34,054 nt of DNA, taken from the NCBI GenBank assembly GCA_028684935.1, contig JAQUEX010000011.1:1-34054 (forward strand), given 5' to 3'. Below the pieces are notes generated by a model. That model had not been told where the DNA came from and did no database searches. It worked only from the letters and a program-made list of their open reading frames with translations. This document shows, in pieces, positions 1-7,851 of the stretch (position 1 is its first letter; each line of letters starts with the position of its first letter). This DNA is from Kiritimatiellia bacterium (lineage in GTDB: Bacteria; Verrucomicrobiota; Kiritimatiellia; RFP12; UBA1067). The translations under genes were made by a program, and so were the position numbers.

Positions 1-1130
1 TGGCCGTCCTGGTCGATGCCGATGTGGCGCCATGCGACCTTGCGCGAGACAAACAGGTCGGTGGTCGCATAGAGTCCGCGCTTGTAACAGGCGGCCAGAA
101 AGCCGTCGAGCCGCGCCATCTGGTCGGGGTTGAGCGTCAATGCGTCCGGGCCCCCCTGCACGCAGCCGTTGTCGTGATGGTGGATGCGCACGCTGTTGTA
201 GCCTAGGCGGACCAGGCGGTCTGTGAGCTGATCGGCCTGTTCTTGCGACGGGAAGTTGGCCGTACCGCAGAAGTTGACGCCGTAAAAGCGCTGCGCGGCG
301 CCGGGCTTGCGTTCAAACTCAAAGTGCGGGCCGACCGCTTTCAGCCACCCGTATTTGCCGGCCGGCGCGTCAGTGAAGCCCATGCCGGAAAAATCGAGCG
401 CAGACCCCGGAACAATCTCTTTTTCATACGCGAGCGTCACCCACTCCGGCCCCGCTTCCAGCACCACCGGCCGGGCGTACGTCAGGGTGAGCGGCGCGTG
501 GGTCTTGAGCGTGAACACGACCTGAAGCGGCTTGCCGGCCGGATAGAGCCCGGCGCCGCCGACGCCGATGCGGACGCCGAAGGTGTCGCCCCACCGGCGG
601 TCATCCTGGATCAAAACGGAGGTTGGCGCATCGAACGTCATGACCAGGCGCTGCTTGGCGGGCGGCGGCGTCTCGATCTCCAGCTCTTTGACTCTGCCGC
701 TGAAGATCGCGAGTGCGCCCTGCGTCTCCGAAAAGACGCCCGCTTTCTGGTCGGCCCGCCAGCGTCCGCCGATCATGTTTGCCGCGGTGAAACGGGTGCC
801 GACAAACAGGCTGCTCAGTTCGAGCGCCGCTTTCGGCGTGAAGGTATACTGTGCGCGGAGCGCGCCTTCGGCGGCCGGCACCACCTTCACCTGGGCGGCG
901 ATCTGTTCGGCATCTGAAAGCTTCAAGGCAAACGCGCACGTCCCGCTCTTCGCATCGGCAAACGTGAAGCCCGTGCCGTGCAGGCTGCGCTGCCAGCCTT
1001 TCGTGAAGAGCCCCCCATCGAATTCGATCGCCGGCTCGCTGAGCGCCAGTTTCCCGCCGACCCCGAGCACCGCCTCGCCGCCGAGACACGCCAGCGGCAG
1101 CAGCAACACGCCCCGCAGAATGTTTTTCAT
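1..1130 (-). CDS. Secreted glycoside hydrolase, GH5/cellulase-like (3' end beyond window)
   Basis: The frame is open from an ATG at 1130 to the window edge (376 codons), preceded by a strong AAGGAGG ribosome site 7 nt upstream. The N-terminus (MKNILRGVLLLPLACLGG) is a signal peptide. Residues about 25-270 look like beta-rich accessory sequence. From residue 283 the sequence YGVNFCGTANFP, followed by RLVRLGYNSVRIHHHDNG, matches the start of a (beta/alpha)8 GH5-type cellulase barrel (a known family pattern). The acid/base and nucleophile Glu residues would lie beyond the window, so activity cannot be judged. The gene starts 59 nt after the nfo stop on the same strand and may be co-transcribed. 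A role in polysaccharide breakdown outside the cytoplasm is inferred. Exact GH family is uncertain. Confidence 0.75.
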   Translation of the reverse strand, partial: MKNILRGVLLLPLACLGGEAVLGVGGKLALSEPAIEFDGGLFTKGWQRSLHGTGFTFADAKSGTCAFALKLSDAEQIAAQVKVVPAAEGALRAQYTFTPKAALELSSLFVGTRFTAANMIGGRWRADQKAGVFSETQGALAIFSGRVKELEIETPPPAKQRLVMTFDAPTSVLIQDDRRWGDTFGVRIGVGGAGLYPAGKPLQVVFTLKTHAPLTLTYARPVVLEAGPEWVTLAYEKEIVPGSALDFSGMGFTDAPAGKYGWLKAVGPHFEFERKPGAAQRFYGVNFCGTANFPSQEQADQLTDRLVRLGYNSVRIHHHDNGCVQGGPDALTLNPDQMARLDGFLAACYKRGLYATTDLFVSRKVAWRHIGIDQDG

Positions 1131-1189
1131 TGTGAATCCTCCTTGTGAGACATGGGCACACATGCCCAAAGCCTGATCAGACGGGCGGC

Positions 1190-2029
1190 TCAACGCATCT
1201 CCATCAACTGCTGGATCTCCCGCTCCCACAGCGTTTCGTTCGGCGTCTCCAGCACCAGCGGCATGTTCTCGAAGCGCGCGTCGGCCATGATGCAGCGGAA
1301 GACTTCGATGCCCAGCAGCCCCTGGCCCAGCGACTCGTGGCGGTCGACGTGCGAATTGAGCGCCACTTTGGAATCGTTGATGTGCATGCCGCGCAGGTAC
1401 GTGAAGCCGACCGTCCGGTCAAAATGCTCCATGGTTGCGAGAAAGCCGTCGCGGGTGCGGATGTCGAACCCCGCAGCGAAGGTGTGCATCGTATCCAGGC
1501 AGACGCCGACACGCGACTTATCGTCCACGCCGTCGATGATGGCGCGCAGTTCCTCAAACGGCGCGCCCAGATTGCCGCCGCTGCCGGCGGTGTTCTCGAT
1601 CACCAGCGTCACGCCCTGCGTCTGCGCCAGCGCGGTGTTCATCGACTGCGCCACGCGCGCGCAAGCTTCTTGGGGCGTGAGCTTGCGCAGATGGCTGCCG
1701 GGATGGAAATTCAGTTTGTCGAGCCCCAACGACATGCAGCGCCGGAGCTCATCCATCAGCGAGCCCATCGATTTCGCATGCGCCTCTTCGTCCGGGTTGG
1801 CGAGATTGATGAGGTAGCCGGCGTGCGGCATGACCTGGGCGGCGGTATAGCCGTCCACGGCCATCTGATGCTTAAACGCCTCGATGTCGGCGGGCGCATA
1901 CGGCGCGGCGGTCCATTGCCGCTGATTTTTCACAAACATGCCGAAGCCCGTCGCGCCCAGCGCCTTGGCGTTCTTCGGCGCGTTAGCCACGCCGCCCCCG
2001 ATGGACACATGAGGTCCGATGTAATACAT
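1190..2029 (-). CDS. nfo: Endonuclease IV (AP endonuclease)
   Basis: This 279-aa protein (E. coli Nfo has 285) cleaves the DNA backbone 5' of abasic sites in base excision repair. All nine zinc ligands fall at the E. coli positions when counted from this start: H69, H109, E145, D179, H182, H216, D229, H231, E261. The N-terminus MYYIGPHVSIGGG and the motifs LNFHPGS, VIENTAG and CLDTMH are diagnostic. The ATG at 2029 follows AGAGGGAG with suitable spacing. An in-frame extension to 2113 adds 28 residues with no family match and was not used. It lies 111 nt after the ArsR-like gene stop. The start and function are very secure. Confidence 0.97.
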   Translation of the reverse strand: MYYIGPHVSIGGGVANAPKNAKALGATGFGMFVKNQRQWTAAPYAPADIEAFKHQMAVDGYTAAQVMPHAGYLINLANPDEEAHAKSMGSLMDELRRCMSLGLDKLNFHPGSHLRKLTPQEACARVAQSMNTALAQTQGVTLVIENTAGSGGNLGAPFEELRAIIDGVDDKSRVGVCLDTMHTFAAGFDIRTRDGFLATMEHFDRTVGFTYLRGMHINDSKVALNSHVDRHESLGQGLLGIEVFRCIMADARFENMPLVLETPNETLWEREIQQLMEMR

Positions 2030-2140
2030 GTCCACTCCCTCTTTTTCAATCCCCTGCCCCTCGGCCCTGTCAAAGTCAGACCGACCGGCCGTGTCGTCGT
2101 TTCGGCCATTCACGTATCATGAAAAATGGATTTGCGGCGA

Positions 2141-2722
2141 TCACCGGGTGTCGATGAGCGCAAGCAGCGCACGGGCCAGCGCCGACTGTTTCCGTGGCAC
2201 CGTGAATCGCCAAGCGCCCTCCCGCGTCAACCCAACCACTCCCGACCGTCTCAACGTCGTCAGGTGCCGGCAGACCGCAGGCTGGCTGATCCTTGTCATC
2301 GCCACGATGGTCTCCGCGGTTGAATCCGGGTGGCGCGCCAAAACGTGCAGAATCGTCAGCCGCCGCGCATGCGTGAACGCGCGCAGCGTCCGGCAGATCC
2401 GGGACAAGGCACACTCACCTGCGGCACATTCGCGTCGGATGGCCTTCAACATGGCATTGGCATGTTCAACCAGCGGGTCCGGCTCTGGATCATATCGAAG
2501 CCACTTTCCGTGACGCCGGGCGGTGATCAAGCCCCGCGCCTGAAGCATACGCAAATTCATGCTGGCTTGGTTCTGGGGCAACCCCGTCTCTACGGCGACC
2601 TCCTTGACGGCAATTCCCGGCTTGTCCAACACGGCCGCCAAGCACCGCAATCGGCGCTCATTCATCAGCGCGCGGCACGTCCTCCACACGGTCGGATGAT
2701 AGATGGCCCATTCACTTCTCAT
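2141..2722 (-). CDS. Tandem winged-helix (ArsR-type) transcriptional regulator
   Basis: The 193-aa protein contains two consecutive ArsR-like winged-helix units, about residues 5-75 and 95-185. The first reads VWRTCRALMNERRLRCL then VAVETGLPQNQASMNLRMLQARGLI. The second reads LSRICRTLRAFTHARRLTIL then VAMTRISQPAVCRHLTTLRRSGVV. The two share the pattern of helix, R-L turn, recognition helix and LxxLxxxGLI/V wing entry, which suggests internal duplication. A CAAGECALSRIC segment links them; its cysteines could sense metal or redox, but that is speculation. The ATG at 2722 keeps the conserved W-R-T-C-R-x-L segment; a GTG at 2743 is the alternative. A promoter-like pair sits just upstream, giving a leader of only about 5 nt. 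Two inverted repeats (2778-2801, 2841-2868) are probable operators. The target genes are not known. Confidence 0.8.
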   Translation of the reverse strand: MRSEWAIYHPTVWRTCRALMNERRLRCLAAVLDKPGIAVKEVAVETGLPQNQASMNLRMLQARGLITARRHGKWLRYDPEPDPLVEHANAMLKAIRRECAAGECALSRICRTLRAFTHARRLTILHVLARHPDSTAETIVAMTRISQPAVCRHLTTLRRSGVVGLTREGAWRFTVPRKQSALARALLALIDTR

Positions 2723-2733
2723 GAGATGAGAAC

Positions 2734-2762
2734 AGCATATCACGCCCGCGTCAGACCGTCAA
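2734..2762 (-). promoter_or_regulatory. Promoter of the tandem-wHTH regulator
   Basis: On the minus strand TTGACG (2762-2757) and TATGCT (2739-2734) are separated by 17 bp. The expected transcription start is near 2727, about 5 nt before the ATG at 2722, so the mRNA would be almost leaderless. No ribosome site precedes that ATG, which fits. Confidence 0.5.
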
Positions 2763-2777
2763 ACGACATCGCTGTTA

Positions 2778-2801
2778 ATCCACTTGTCATGACATGTGGA
2801 T
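2778..2801. promoter_or_regulatory. Operator-like inverted repeat, proximal
   Basis: A 24-bp near-perfect palindrome, ATCCACTTGTCA followed by TGACATGTGGAT, with one mismatched base pair between arms. Its centre is about 62 bp upstream of the predicted start of the regulator's transcript. It shares 23 of 24 bases with the distal site, 65 bp away centre to centre. Confidence 0.7.
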
Positions 2802-2840
2802 ATTGCACCGGCCTTAACCGCATGGCCAGCCCGTCGACGG

Positions 2841-2868
2841 GAATCCACTTGTCATGACAAGTGGATTC
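2841..2868. promoter_or_regulatory. Operator-like perfect palindrome, distal
   Basis: A perfect 28-bp palindrome: the half-site GAATCCACTTGTCA is followed directly by its reverse complement. With no loop and no T-run it is a better protein-binding site than a terminator, although it also lies downstream of prmC. It is the second copy of the element at 2778-2801 and no third copy was seen in the window. Confidence 0.7.
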
Positions 2869-2974
2869 AGCGACAAACGCGCTGAAACATGAAGATGCGA
2901 GATTGACGCCGGCATGCGTTCTGCCGTCTCCGGCCGCTCGGACACGTTGCACGCACCGCGCGTTCGGCAAATCA

Positions 2975-3844
2975 TTAAAACCCGAGGGTGCCGGTGGCGT
3001 ACCGGTCTTTGCCCGCATAGTCCCGCTGCACGGTCACCTCGACAAAGCCATACTCTTCCAACAGCTCACGCAAAGCGGGCCCCTGCTCGTCACCGATCTC
3101 GAAAAAGACCCCGCCCCCCGGTTTGAGCACCATGACCGCGTCCAGCAGCAATGCGCGGTAAACCGCCAGCCCGTCGGGCCCGCCATCCAGCGCGAGCCGA
3201 GGCTCATGTTCGCGAATGTGCCGCTCCAATCCGTCCACCACGTGCGACGGGATATAGGGAGGATTGGAAACCAGCACATCCACGCTGGCCGGGTCGAACT
3301 CGCCGCAGCCGTCGCTCTCGGCGAACAAGACGCGATCCGCCAAGCCCGTCAGCACCGCGTTTTCCCGCGCCAGCGCCAAGGCATCAGGACTCACGTCCAA
3401 CCCGACAAACACGCCGTCGTGCAGATCGTGCGCCAGACTGAGGATAATGCAGCCGCTGCCCGTGCCGACATCGACCACCAGCGGTTTCGGCGTTTGCCGT
3501 ACGTGCGGGGAAGCCAGCACGAGGTCGACCAAGCGCTCCGTCTCGGGTCGCGGGATCAAGGCGCGCCGGTCCACCTTCAGGGTCAACGCGCGAAAGTCCC
3601 ACCGGCCCAGCACATATTGGACCGGCTCGCCGGCTGCGACACGCTGCAGTCCCCGCCGCAGCGCATCCACGACGCGCGTGTCCGGCACCTCGTCAAGGTG
3701 GCTGTAAAGGTCCAGACGGCCGCATTTAAAAAGACATGCCGCCAGCCATTCACACACCACGCGCGCATCAGGCACGTTTCGGCGCTGCAGGTACGCGTCG
3801 CCCAGGGCAATCAGTTCACGCAACGTCTTGGGCGTTTCTGTCAT
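2975..3844 (-). CDS. prmC: Peptide chain release factor N5-glutamine methyltransferase
   Basis: PrmC/HemK methylates the Gln of the GGQ motif in release factors RF1/RF2 using S-adenosylmethionine, in the cytoplasm. The 289-aa length is normal. The N-terminal helical domain ends in the family signature EPVQYVLGRWDF and LIPRPETE. SAM-binding motif I is VVDVGTGSGCIILSL (about 123-137), the acidic motif is GLDVSPDALALARENA, and the catalytic NPPY tetrad is at 194-197. It starts at the ATG at 3844, with a short heptamer array lying between it and the DUF3127 stop 41 nt upstream. No release-factor gene is adjacent. Assignment is very secure. Confidence 0.96.
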   Translation of the reverse strand: MTETPKTLRELIALGDAYLQRRNVPDARVVCEWLAACLFKCGRLDLYSHLDEVPDTRVVDALRRGLQRVAAGEPVQYVLGRWDFRALTLKVDRRALIPRPETERLVDLVLASPHVRQTPKPLVVDVGTGSGCIILSLAHDLHDGVFVGLDVSPDALALARENAVLTGLADRVLFAESDGCGEFDPASVDVLVSNPPYIPSHVVDGLERHIREHEPRLALDGGPDGLAVYRALLLDAVMVLKPGGGVFFEIGDEQGPALRELLEEYGFVEVTVQRDYAGKDRYATGTLGF

Positions 3845-3865
3845 TCGCTCTCTGATCTCCGATCT
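3845..3865. repeat. Heptamer array, 3 units, before prmC
   Basis: Three period-7 units on the plus strand (TCGCTCT, CTGATCT, CCGATCT) directly abut the prmC start codon. The CTGATCT unit recurs exactly in the array inside the FtsX permease gene (7055-7061). Confidence 0.5.
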
Positions 3866-3885
3866 GCGCCCGCCGCCGCCCGCGT

Positions 3886-4230
3886 TCAGAATGGCGTCGG
3901 ATCGTCCATCGGTTCGGCCGTGCCGCCGCCTTCATATTCGATCGACGTGCCGTCGCCTTCCACCTTGTCGATCCGGAACGCCTCAAGATCCACAAAATAC
4001 TTGCCCTGCCATTCGCGGCAGCGCACGCGGAAAGCCACATTGACACGATCCCCCAGCGTCACGCGATCCAACTGTGCGGCACGCTCTTTGACACAGGTGA
4101 ATTTGACATCCTGGGGATAGTCATCCTCCATGGTCAACAGGAATTCGCGCTTGGTAAAACCGCTCGGGAACGTCATGGGCTCGAAAATCGTTTTGACCGC
4201 ACCGGTCATTTCATAAGTATTGCTAGCCAT
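3886..4230 (-). CDS. DUF3127 family protein (small OB-fold-like)
   Basis: This 114-aa protein matches the DUF3127 pattern: an N-terminal YEMTGAVKTIF strand, KREFLLTMEDDYPQDVKFTC, a GDRVNVAFRV turn and REWQGKYFVDLEAFRID near residue 90. Family members resemble single-stranded DNA-binding OB folds, but their role is not established; a nucleic-acid role is inference. The acidic, disordered tail (EGGGTAEPMDDPTPF) resembles SSB C-termini that end in acidic residues plus F, which supports the idea of a protein-interaction tail. The ATG at 4230 follows GAGGATG with good spacing. A much longer in-frame extension upstream runs antisense-like through another gene's coding region and was rejected. Confidence 0.85.
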   Translation of the reverse strand: MASNTYEMTGAVKTIFEPMTFPSGFTKREFLLTMEDDYPQDVKFTCVKERAAQLDRVTLGDRVNVAFRVRCREWQGKYFVDLEAFRIDKVEGDGTSIEYEGGGTAEPMDDPTPF

Positions 4231-4471
4231 ACATCCATCCTCGTCATATCGTTTCAACCGTTGAAGCTTCCGTGCAAATGAAGACGCTCTCATTAAACCA
4301 CATTCGAATCGCCCGCGCCAATCTTCTCTGCCGCAATCGGTGGGTGGCCGGGGTGCGCCAAGATCATGCGTTTCCGGAGAAATAAAATGCGCAAGCCTGG
4401 GGGCGCGGACGGCCCCGTCCGCGGAAAAGGCTGTCAGCCAGCCCCGACGACGGACCGACACGCGCCGCCGG
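4231..4471. other. Intergenic region with REP-like palindrome
   Basis: This 241-bp gap between the permease stop and the DUF3127 start holds the palindrome at 4405-4422. I see no convincing promoter for the DUF3127 gene, so co-transcription with the permease is possible. Confidence 0.5.
4405..4422 (-). repeat. REP-like palindromic element
   Basis: The 8-bp stem GCGGACGG/CCGTCCGC with a 2-nt CC loop is flanked on one side by GGGGGC. Read on the minus strand, its 25-bp core CGCGGACGG...GCGCCCCC is shared with the element at 15248. It lies downstream of the permease stop and could also form a transcript hairpin, but no T-run follows. Confidence 0.65.
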
Positions 4472-7400
4472 TCAAAGTTCCCGCAGGGCGGCAGGATCGA
4501 AACGCCCGGCAGCCGCACGGGCGCCCCCCCATACGCACACCGCCAGACAGCCCGCCAGGCCCGCCGCCACAGCCCCCATGGCGAGCCACGGCAACTGAGC
4601 GCCCAGCGCGCGCGCCGCAGGCTGAATCGCCACCAGCGCCGGAAGCATGCCGCACACCACGCCCGCCGCCGCCAGCACCCCGTATTCGCCAGCCAACAGG
4701 CGGACCCGCTGCCGCCACGGCACCCCCACAGCCCCCAGCAGCGCGAATTCTCCACGCCGCTCCTCCACCCCGCGCAGGATGACCAGCGCCATCCCCGCGG
4801 CCCCCAGCACCAAGCCCAGTCCGCCCAGCACCACGAACAGATCCAAGTAGCTCGCCTCCATCGCCCCCAGCGTCCGCAAACGCTCTTCCACCGTTTCAAC
4901 CGTCACGCCCGGCGCCGGATGGCGCAGCGCGGCAAGCTGCGCCCGGCGGCCGTCTTCCTGGCGTCCGCGGGCCGCGTCCGCCGCCTCGCGCAGGGCATAC
5001 GGCGCGTAGTCGCAGAGCCACATGCGGTAACCCTCTTCAGGATACATCCGCGCAAAAAACCGTTCGTCCATGATCAATGCGCCCTGCAGGATCCCGCTGC
5101 GCACCGGCAGCGCCCCCACGATGCGCACGCGCCAGGGCGTGCCGTCCGCCCCGGCGTACGTCAGCACCGCACCGTCCGTGAGCCCGGCCTTGACCTTGAG
5201 GCTGTACTGCACCATCGCCTGATCGGCCGCCAGCACCGGAATCGCGCCATCCGGCAGCAGGCGCGCGAGCGGCGACCAGACCCCGCCGGCCTCGCGCGGC
5301 TCAAAGGCCCGCGCGCGTGCCATGGCGCGCGTGTCCAAGCCCAGCAGCCGCGGCGTCTGCGGCGCGTTCAGGTTGAGGCACCCCGCCTCGTCGCCCTCAC
5401 GCACCCGCACCGGCACCACGCCGGTCGCGCCGCTCGCTTCGCGCGCCAGTTCCAAACCGCGCGCGCGGTCACGCGCCACGGCCGCCGTGACGATCGCGCG
5501 GAACCCGCCGCTGCCGGACCACGGATGCTCGCAGCCGGCAGCCGGATCATGCCGCATCGCCAGAATGCCGACCGTCAGGAAGAGCCCCACCGCCAGCAGG
5601 ATTACGACCGGCGCGCTGCGCCGCGGCACCGACAGCGCGCGCGACACGCCGGCGGCCAGCGGCGACCGCACGGACGCCGCACGCCCGAGCGCGGCACGGC
5701 GCCACGCGAAACCCAACGATGCCATGAAGAGCATCAGCGACAGCATCAGCAGAAAACCGGCGCCGAAAAACGCGCCGTGCGCGGCACTGCCGCCCGGACT
5801 CCACACCATCACGGCCAGCGCCGCGAGCGCCAGCACCCCGCCGCACGGGCTCAACACAGCCGTTGCACGCGACACCGGTGCGCCGCCACCCGCCGTGAAC
5901 ACGGCCGGTTCAGACACCCCCTGCGCCTGCCACAACTCAGTCGGCGGACACGCCGCATAGCGCGCGGCACTGCGCAGCACCACCAGCAGCGATGCCCCCA
6001 CGCTGACGCCTGCCGCCAGCACCGCCACCGGAAACGAGAAAATAAACGCGGGCTCGGCACCGGCAAAGGCGTCGCGCCAGAACCGGCCCAAACTCCAAAC
6101 CAGCGCGCGCGCCAGGAACGCGCCGCCGCAGCTTCCCGCCAAAGCGCCAACGCCCAGCGGCACGCACCCCTCCGCCAGCAGCACACGCGTCACGCGGCCG
6201 CGGCTCCAGCCCAATGCGCGCAACAGGGCAATCTCGCCCTTCCGCGCCTCAAGCGCCAAGGCCAGCGAGAGCGCGGCCAGCAGCAGCGCAGCCGCCGCCA
6301 GCATGAACGCCATGCCGCTAAAGAGCAGCCGGAAGTCGGTCGACCCGCGTGCCGCGGCCAGCCCTTCTTTCCAAACCGGTCGCACCTGAAAGCCGAACCG
6401 CTCTGGCGCCACCCCTTTGAGCGCCGTGCGCACGGTCGCTTCGTCAGCCGCGACGCGCAAGCTCATGGATTCGCCGAACACGGTGCCGAAGCAGGCCGTT
6501 CCCGCCGCATGCGTGAGGAACGCCTTGGGCGTCGCGCGCCACGCTTTCCAGTAGGCCTCGTTGGCGGCATCGTTCAGCCGCTCCTCGTCCATCGGCAGCC
6601 CGATGTCCCAGTCGGCACAACGGTCCACCCCCTCCAACCCCGGAAAAACAGGCATCGCACGGCGCGCCGCTGCCGCAACCTCCATCGGCAGCACGCCCCG
6701 CACGCGGAACACGCCCTGTGTCTCCGACAGCCGACCGCCTGCCTCGAACCGGCGCCAGCGCAGCGTCACAGTCCCGTTGCTGGAAAGGCCCAGCGTCTCG
6801 GCCAGCCAGGCGTTGATGACGACCTCATCGTCGCGCAGATCGCTCGGCACCTGCGGACCTCCGGGCGTCACCGCCGCCACAAACCCGTACGGCGTCGAGC
6901 GGTCGCCCGCCTCGAAGCCATCCGCAAGATGAAAGGTCGCGGCCGCAACCGGCAGCCCCGCGCGGGTCAGCGCGTCATGCACGCCAGCCGGCAGAAAGAC
7001 ACGGCGGCTGGTAATCACGGTCCCCGGCTTCTCCTGCCCGCCGCCCTCCGCCCTCTGATCTCTGAGCTCCAGTCCGCACGCCTCCGGCGTCAGCGCCTCC
7101 GATAATGCGCGCGCGAGCGCCGTCGGCTGCAGCGAAGAGAGCAGCAGGTTGGCCATACCCGGTACGCCCGCGTCGCGCGCGAGCGCGGCGAGCGGCACGA
7201 ACACGTTCACGGGCGGCACCGAGGCCGGGCGCAGCGCGAAGTCGGCCGGCAGCAAAGCGCCTGACGCCGCCGGTGCCTCGGACGCTGCCGAAAAATCCAG
7301 ATTGCGGCGGACCAGCCGCGACGCGTTGATCGGGCCAAGCGGCAATTCGGCCGCGTAGGGCGACGGCTTGACGAAGCGCACCGCACCCGCCGCGCCCGGC

Positions 7401-7777
7401 ACCTGCGCAAGCGCCCGTCCGTTTAGCGCGGCCCTCCCCTCAGCAGCCGGCGGCCCCTGCCGACCGATGACCTGCGCGTCCGGCGCACACACCAAGCCCT
7501 CGGCGGTCAGCAGCTCGCCGCGCAGGAGCAGCGCGGCCTCGCTTCCGGGCAGGCGCTGCGCCATGTCGGCCGGGAAGACGCCGTCCGCCAGCAGCGCGAC
7601 CGAACGGCTGGCGCCGAGCCGCGCGCGCAGGCCGGCGCGCAGGCCGGCTTGCAGCGATTCGCCGGTCAGCAGCGCCGCGCAGAAGACGGCCGCCGTCAGC
7701 GCGCACGTGGCCGCAAAGACGGCATGCCGCAAGCGGTAATGCCGCAGGTTTCGCCGAACCCAGGCCGTGATCGTCAT
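4472..7777 (-). CDS. Large FtsX/MacB-type ABC transporter permease
   Basis: This 1101-aa membrane protein has an N-terminal transmembrane helix (about residues 18-40) and a long extracytoplasmic region. A first FtsX core follows at roughly 490-620 (LLFSGMAFMLAAAALLLAALSL, then KGEIALLRALGWSRGRV). A second FtsX core lies at about 975-1090 (LDLFVVLGGLGLVLGAAG, then RRGEFALLGAVGVPWRQRV). The duplicated FtsX core with a large periplasmic domain is typical of MacB/LolCE-like permeases working on lipoproteins, lipids or peptides by mechanotransmission (family knowledge). No cognate ATPase is adjacent, so the partner is unknown. The ATG at 7777 is preferred over a TTG at 7795, but no clear ribosome site is visible. 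A five-unit heptamer array (7041-7075) lies in the frame and encodes the segment LRDQRAEGGG. Confidence 0.85.
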   Translation of the reverse strand: MTITAWVRRNLRHYRLRHAVFAATCALTAAVFCAALLTGESLQAGLRAGLRARLGASRSVALLADGVFPADMAQRLPGSEAALLLRGELLTAEGLVCAPDAQVIGRQGPPAAEGRAALNGRALAQVPGAAGAVRFVKPSPYAAELPLGPINASRLVRRNLDFSAASEAPAASGALLPADFALRPASVPPVNVFVPLAALARDAGVPGMANLLLSSLQPTALARALSEALTPEACGLELRDQRAEGGGQEKPGTVITSRRVFLPAGVHDALTRAGLPVAAATFHLADGFEAGDRSTPYGFVAAVTPGGPQVPSDLRDDEVVINAWLAETLGLSSNGTVTLRWRRFEAGGRLSETQGVFRVRGVLPMEVAAAARRAMPVFPGLEGVDRCADWDIGLPMDEERLNDAANEAYWKAWRATPKAFLTHAAGTACFGTVFGESMSLRVAADEATVRTALKGVAPERFGFQVRPVWKEGLAAARGSTDFRLLFSGMAFMLAAAALLLAALSLALALEARKGEIALLRALGWSRGRVTRVLLAEGCVPLGVGALAGSCGGAFLARALVWSLGRFWRDAFAGAEPAFIFSFPVAVLAAGVSVGASLLVVLRSAARYAACPPTELWQAQGVSEPAVFTAGGGAPVSRATAVLSPCGGVLALAALAVMVWSPGGSAAHGAFFGAGFLLMLSLMLFMASLGFAWRRAALGRAASVRSPLAAGVSRALSVPRRSAPVVILLAVGLFLTVGILAMRHDPAAGCEHPWSGSGGFRAIVTAAVARDRARGLELAREASGATGVVPVRVREGDEAGCLNLNAPQTPRLLGLDTRAMARARAFEPREAGGVWSPLARLLPDGAIPVLAADQAMVQYSLKVKAGLTDGAVLTYAGADGTPWRVRIVGALPVRSGILQGALIMDERFFARMYPEEGYRMWLCDYAPYALREAADAARGRQEDGRRAQLAALRHPAPGVTVETVEERLRTLGAMEASYLDLFVVLGGLGLVLGAAGMALVILRGVEERRGEFALLGAVGVPWRQRVRLLAGEYGVLAAAGVVCGMLPALVAIQPAARALGAQLPWLAMGAVAAGLAGCLAVCVWGGARAAAGRFDPAALREL
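7041..7075. repeat. Heptamer array inside the permease gene
   Basis: Plus-strand units CCGCCCT (twice), CTGATCT, CTGAGCT and CCAGTCC run in register of 7. The array lies in the coding frame of the FtsX permease and encodes a hydrophilic LRDQRAEGGG loop, consistent with a tolerated insertion. Confidence 0.5.
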
Positions 7778-7851
7778 CTGATTTTGAATGCTCAAGCACG
7801 AACCCTTTTAGACGGGACAGCGGCGGCCCGCACCCGCGTGCCGATCCATCG

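Noticed and set aside
2841-2868. Perfect palindrome as an intrinsic terminator for prmC
   Set aside because: There is no T-run on either side and no loop, and a second copy sits 65 bp away, which fits a protein-binding site better.
2861-4120. Plus-strand frame of about 420 codons opposite prmC
   Set aside because: Antisense to prmC, with no recognisable motifs; the prmC signatures are unambiguous on the other strand.
3886-4899. 337-codon frame ending in the DUF3127 protein
   Set aside because: The upstream part is Trp/Arg-rich junk overlapping the permease gene in another frame. A clear ribosome site and family-matching N-terminus place the start at 4230.
4340-7105. Long plus-strand open frame (about 920 codons) antisense to the FtsX permease
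   Set aside because: It encodes an Arg/His/Gln-rich low-quality peptide with no family pattern, as expected for the antisense of GC-rich coding DNA; the minus-strand permease explains the region.
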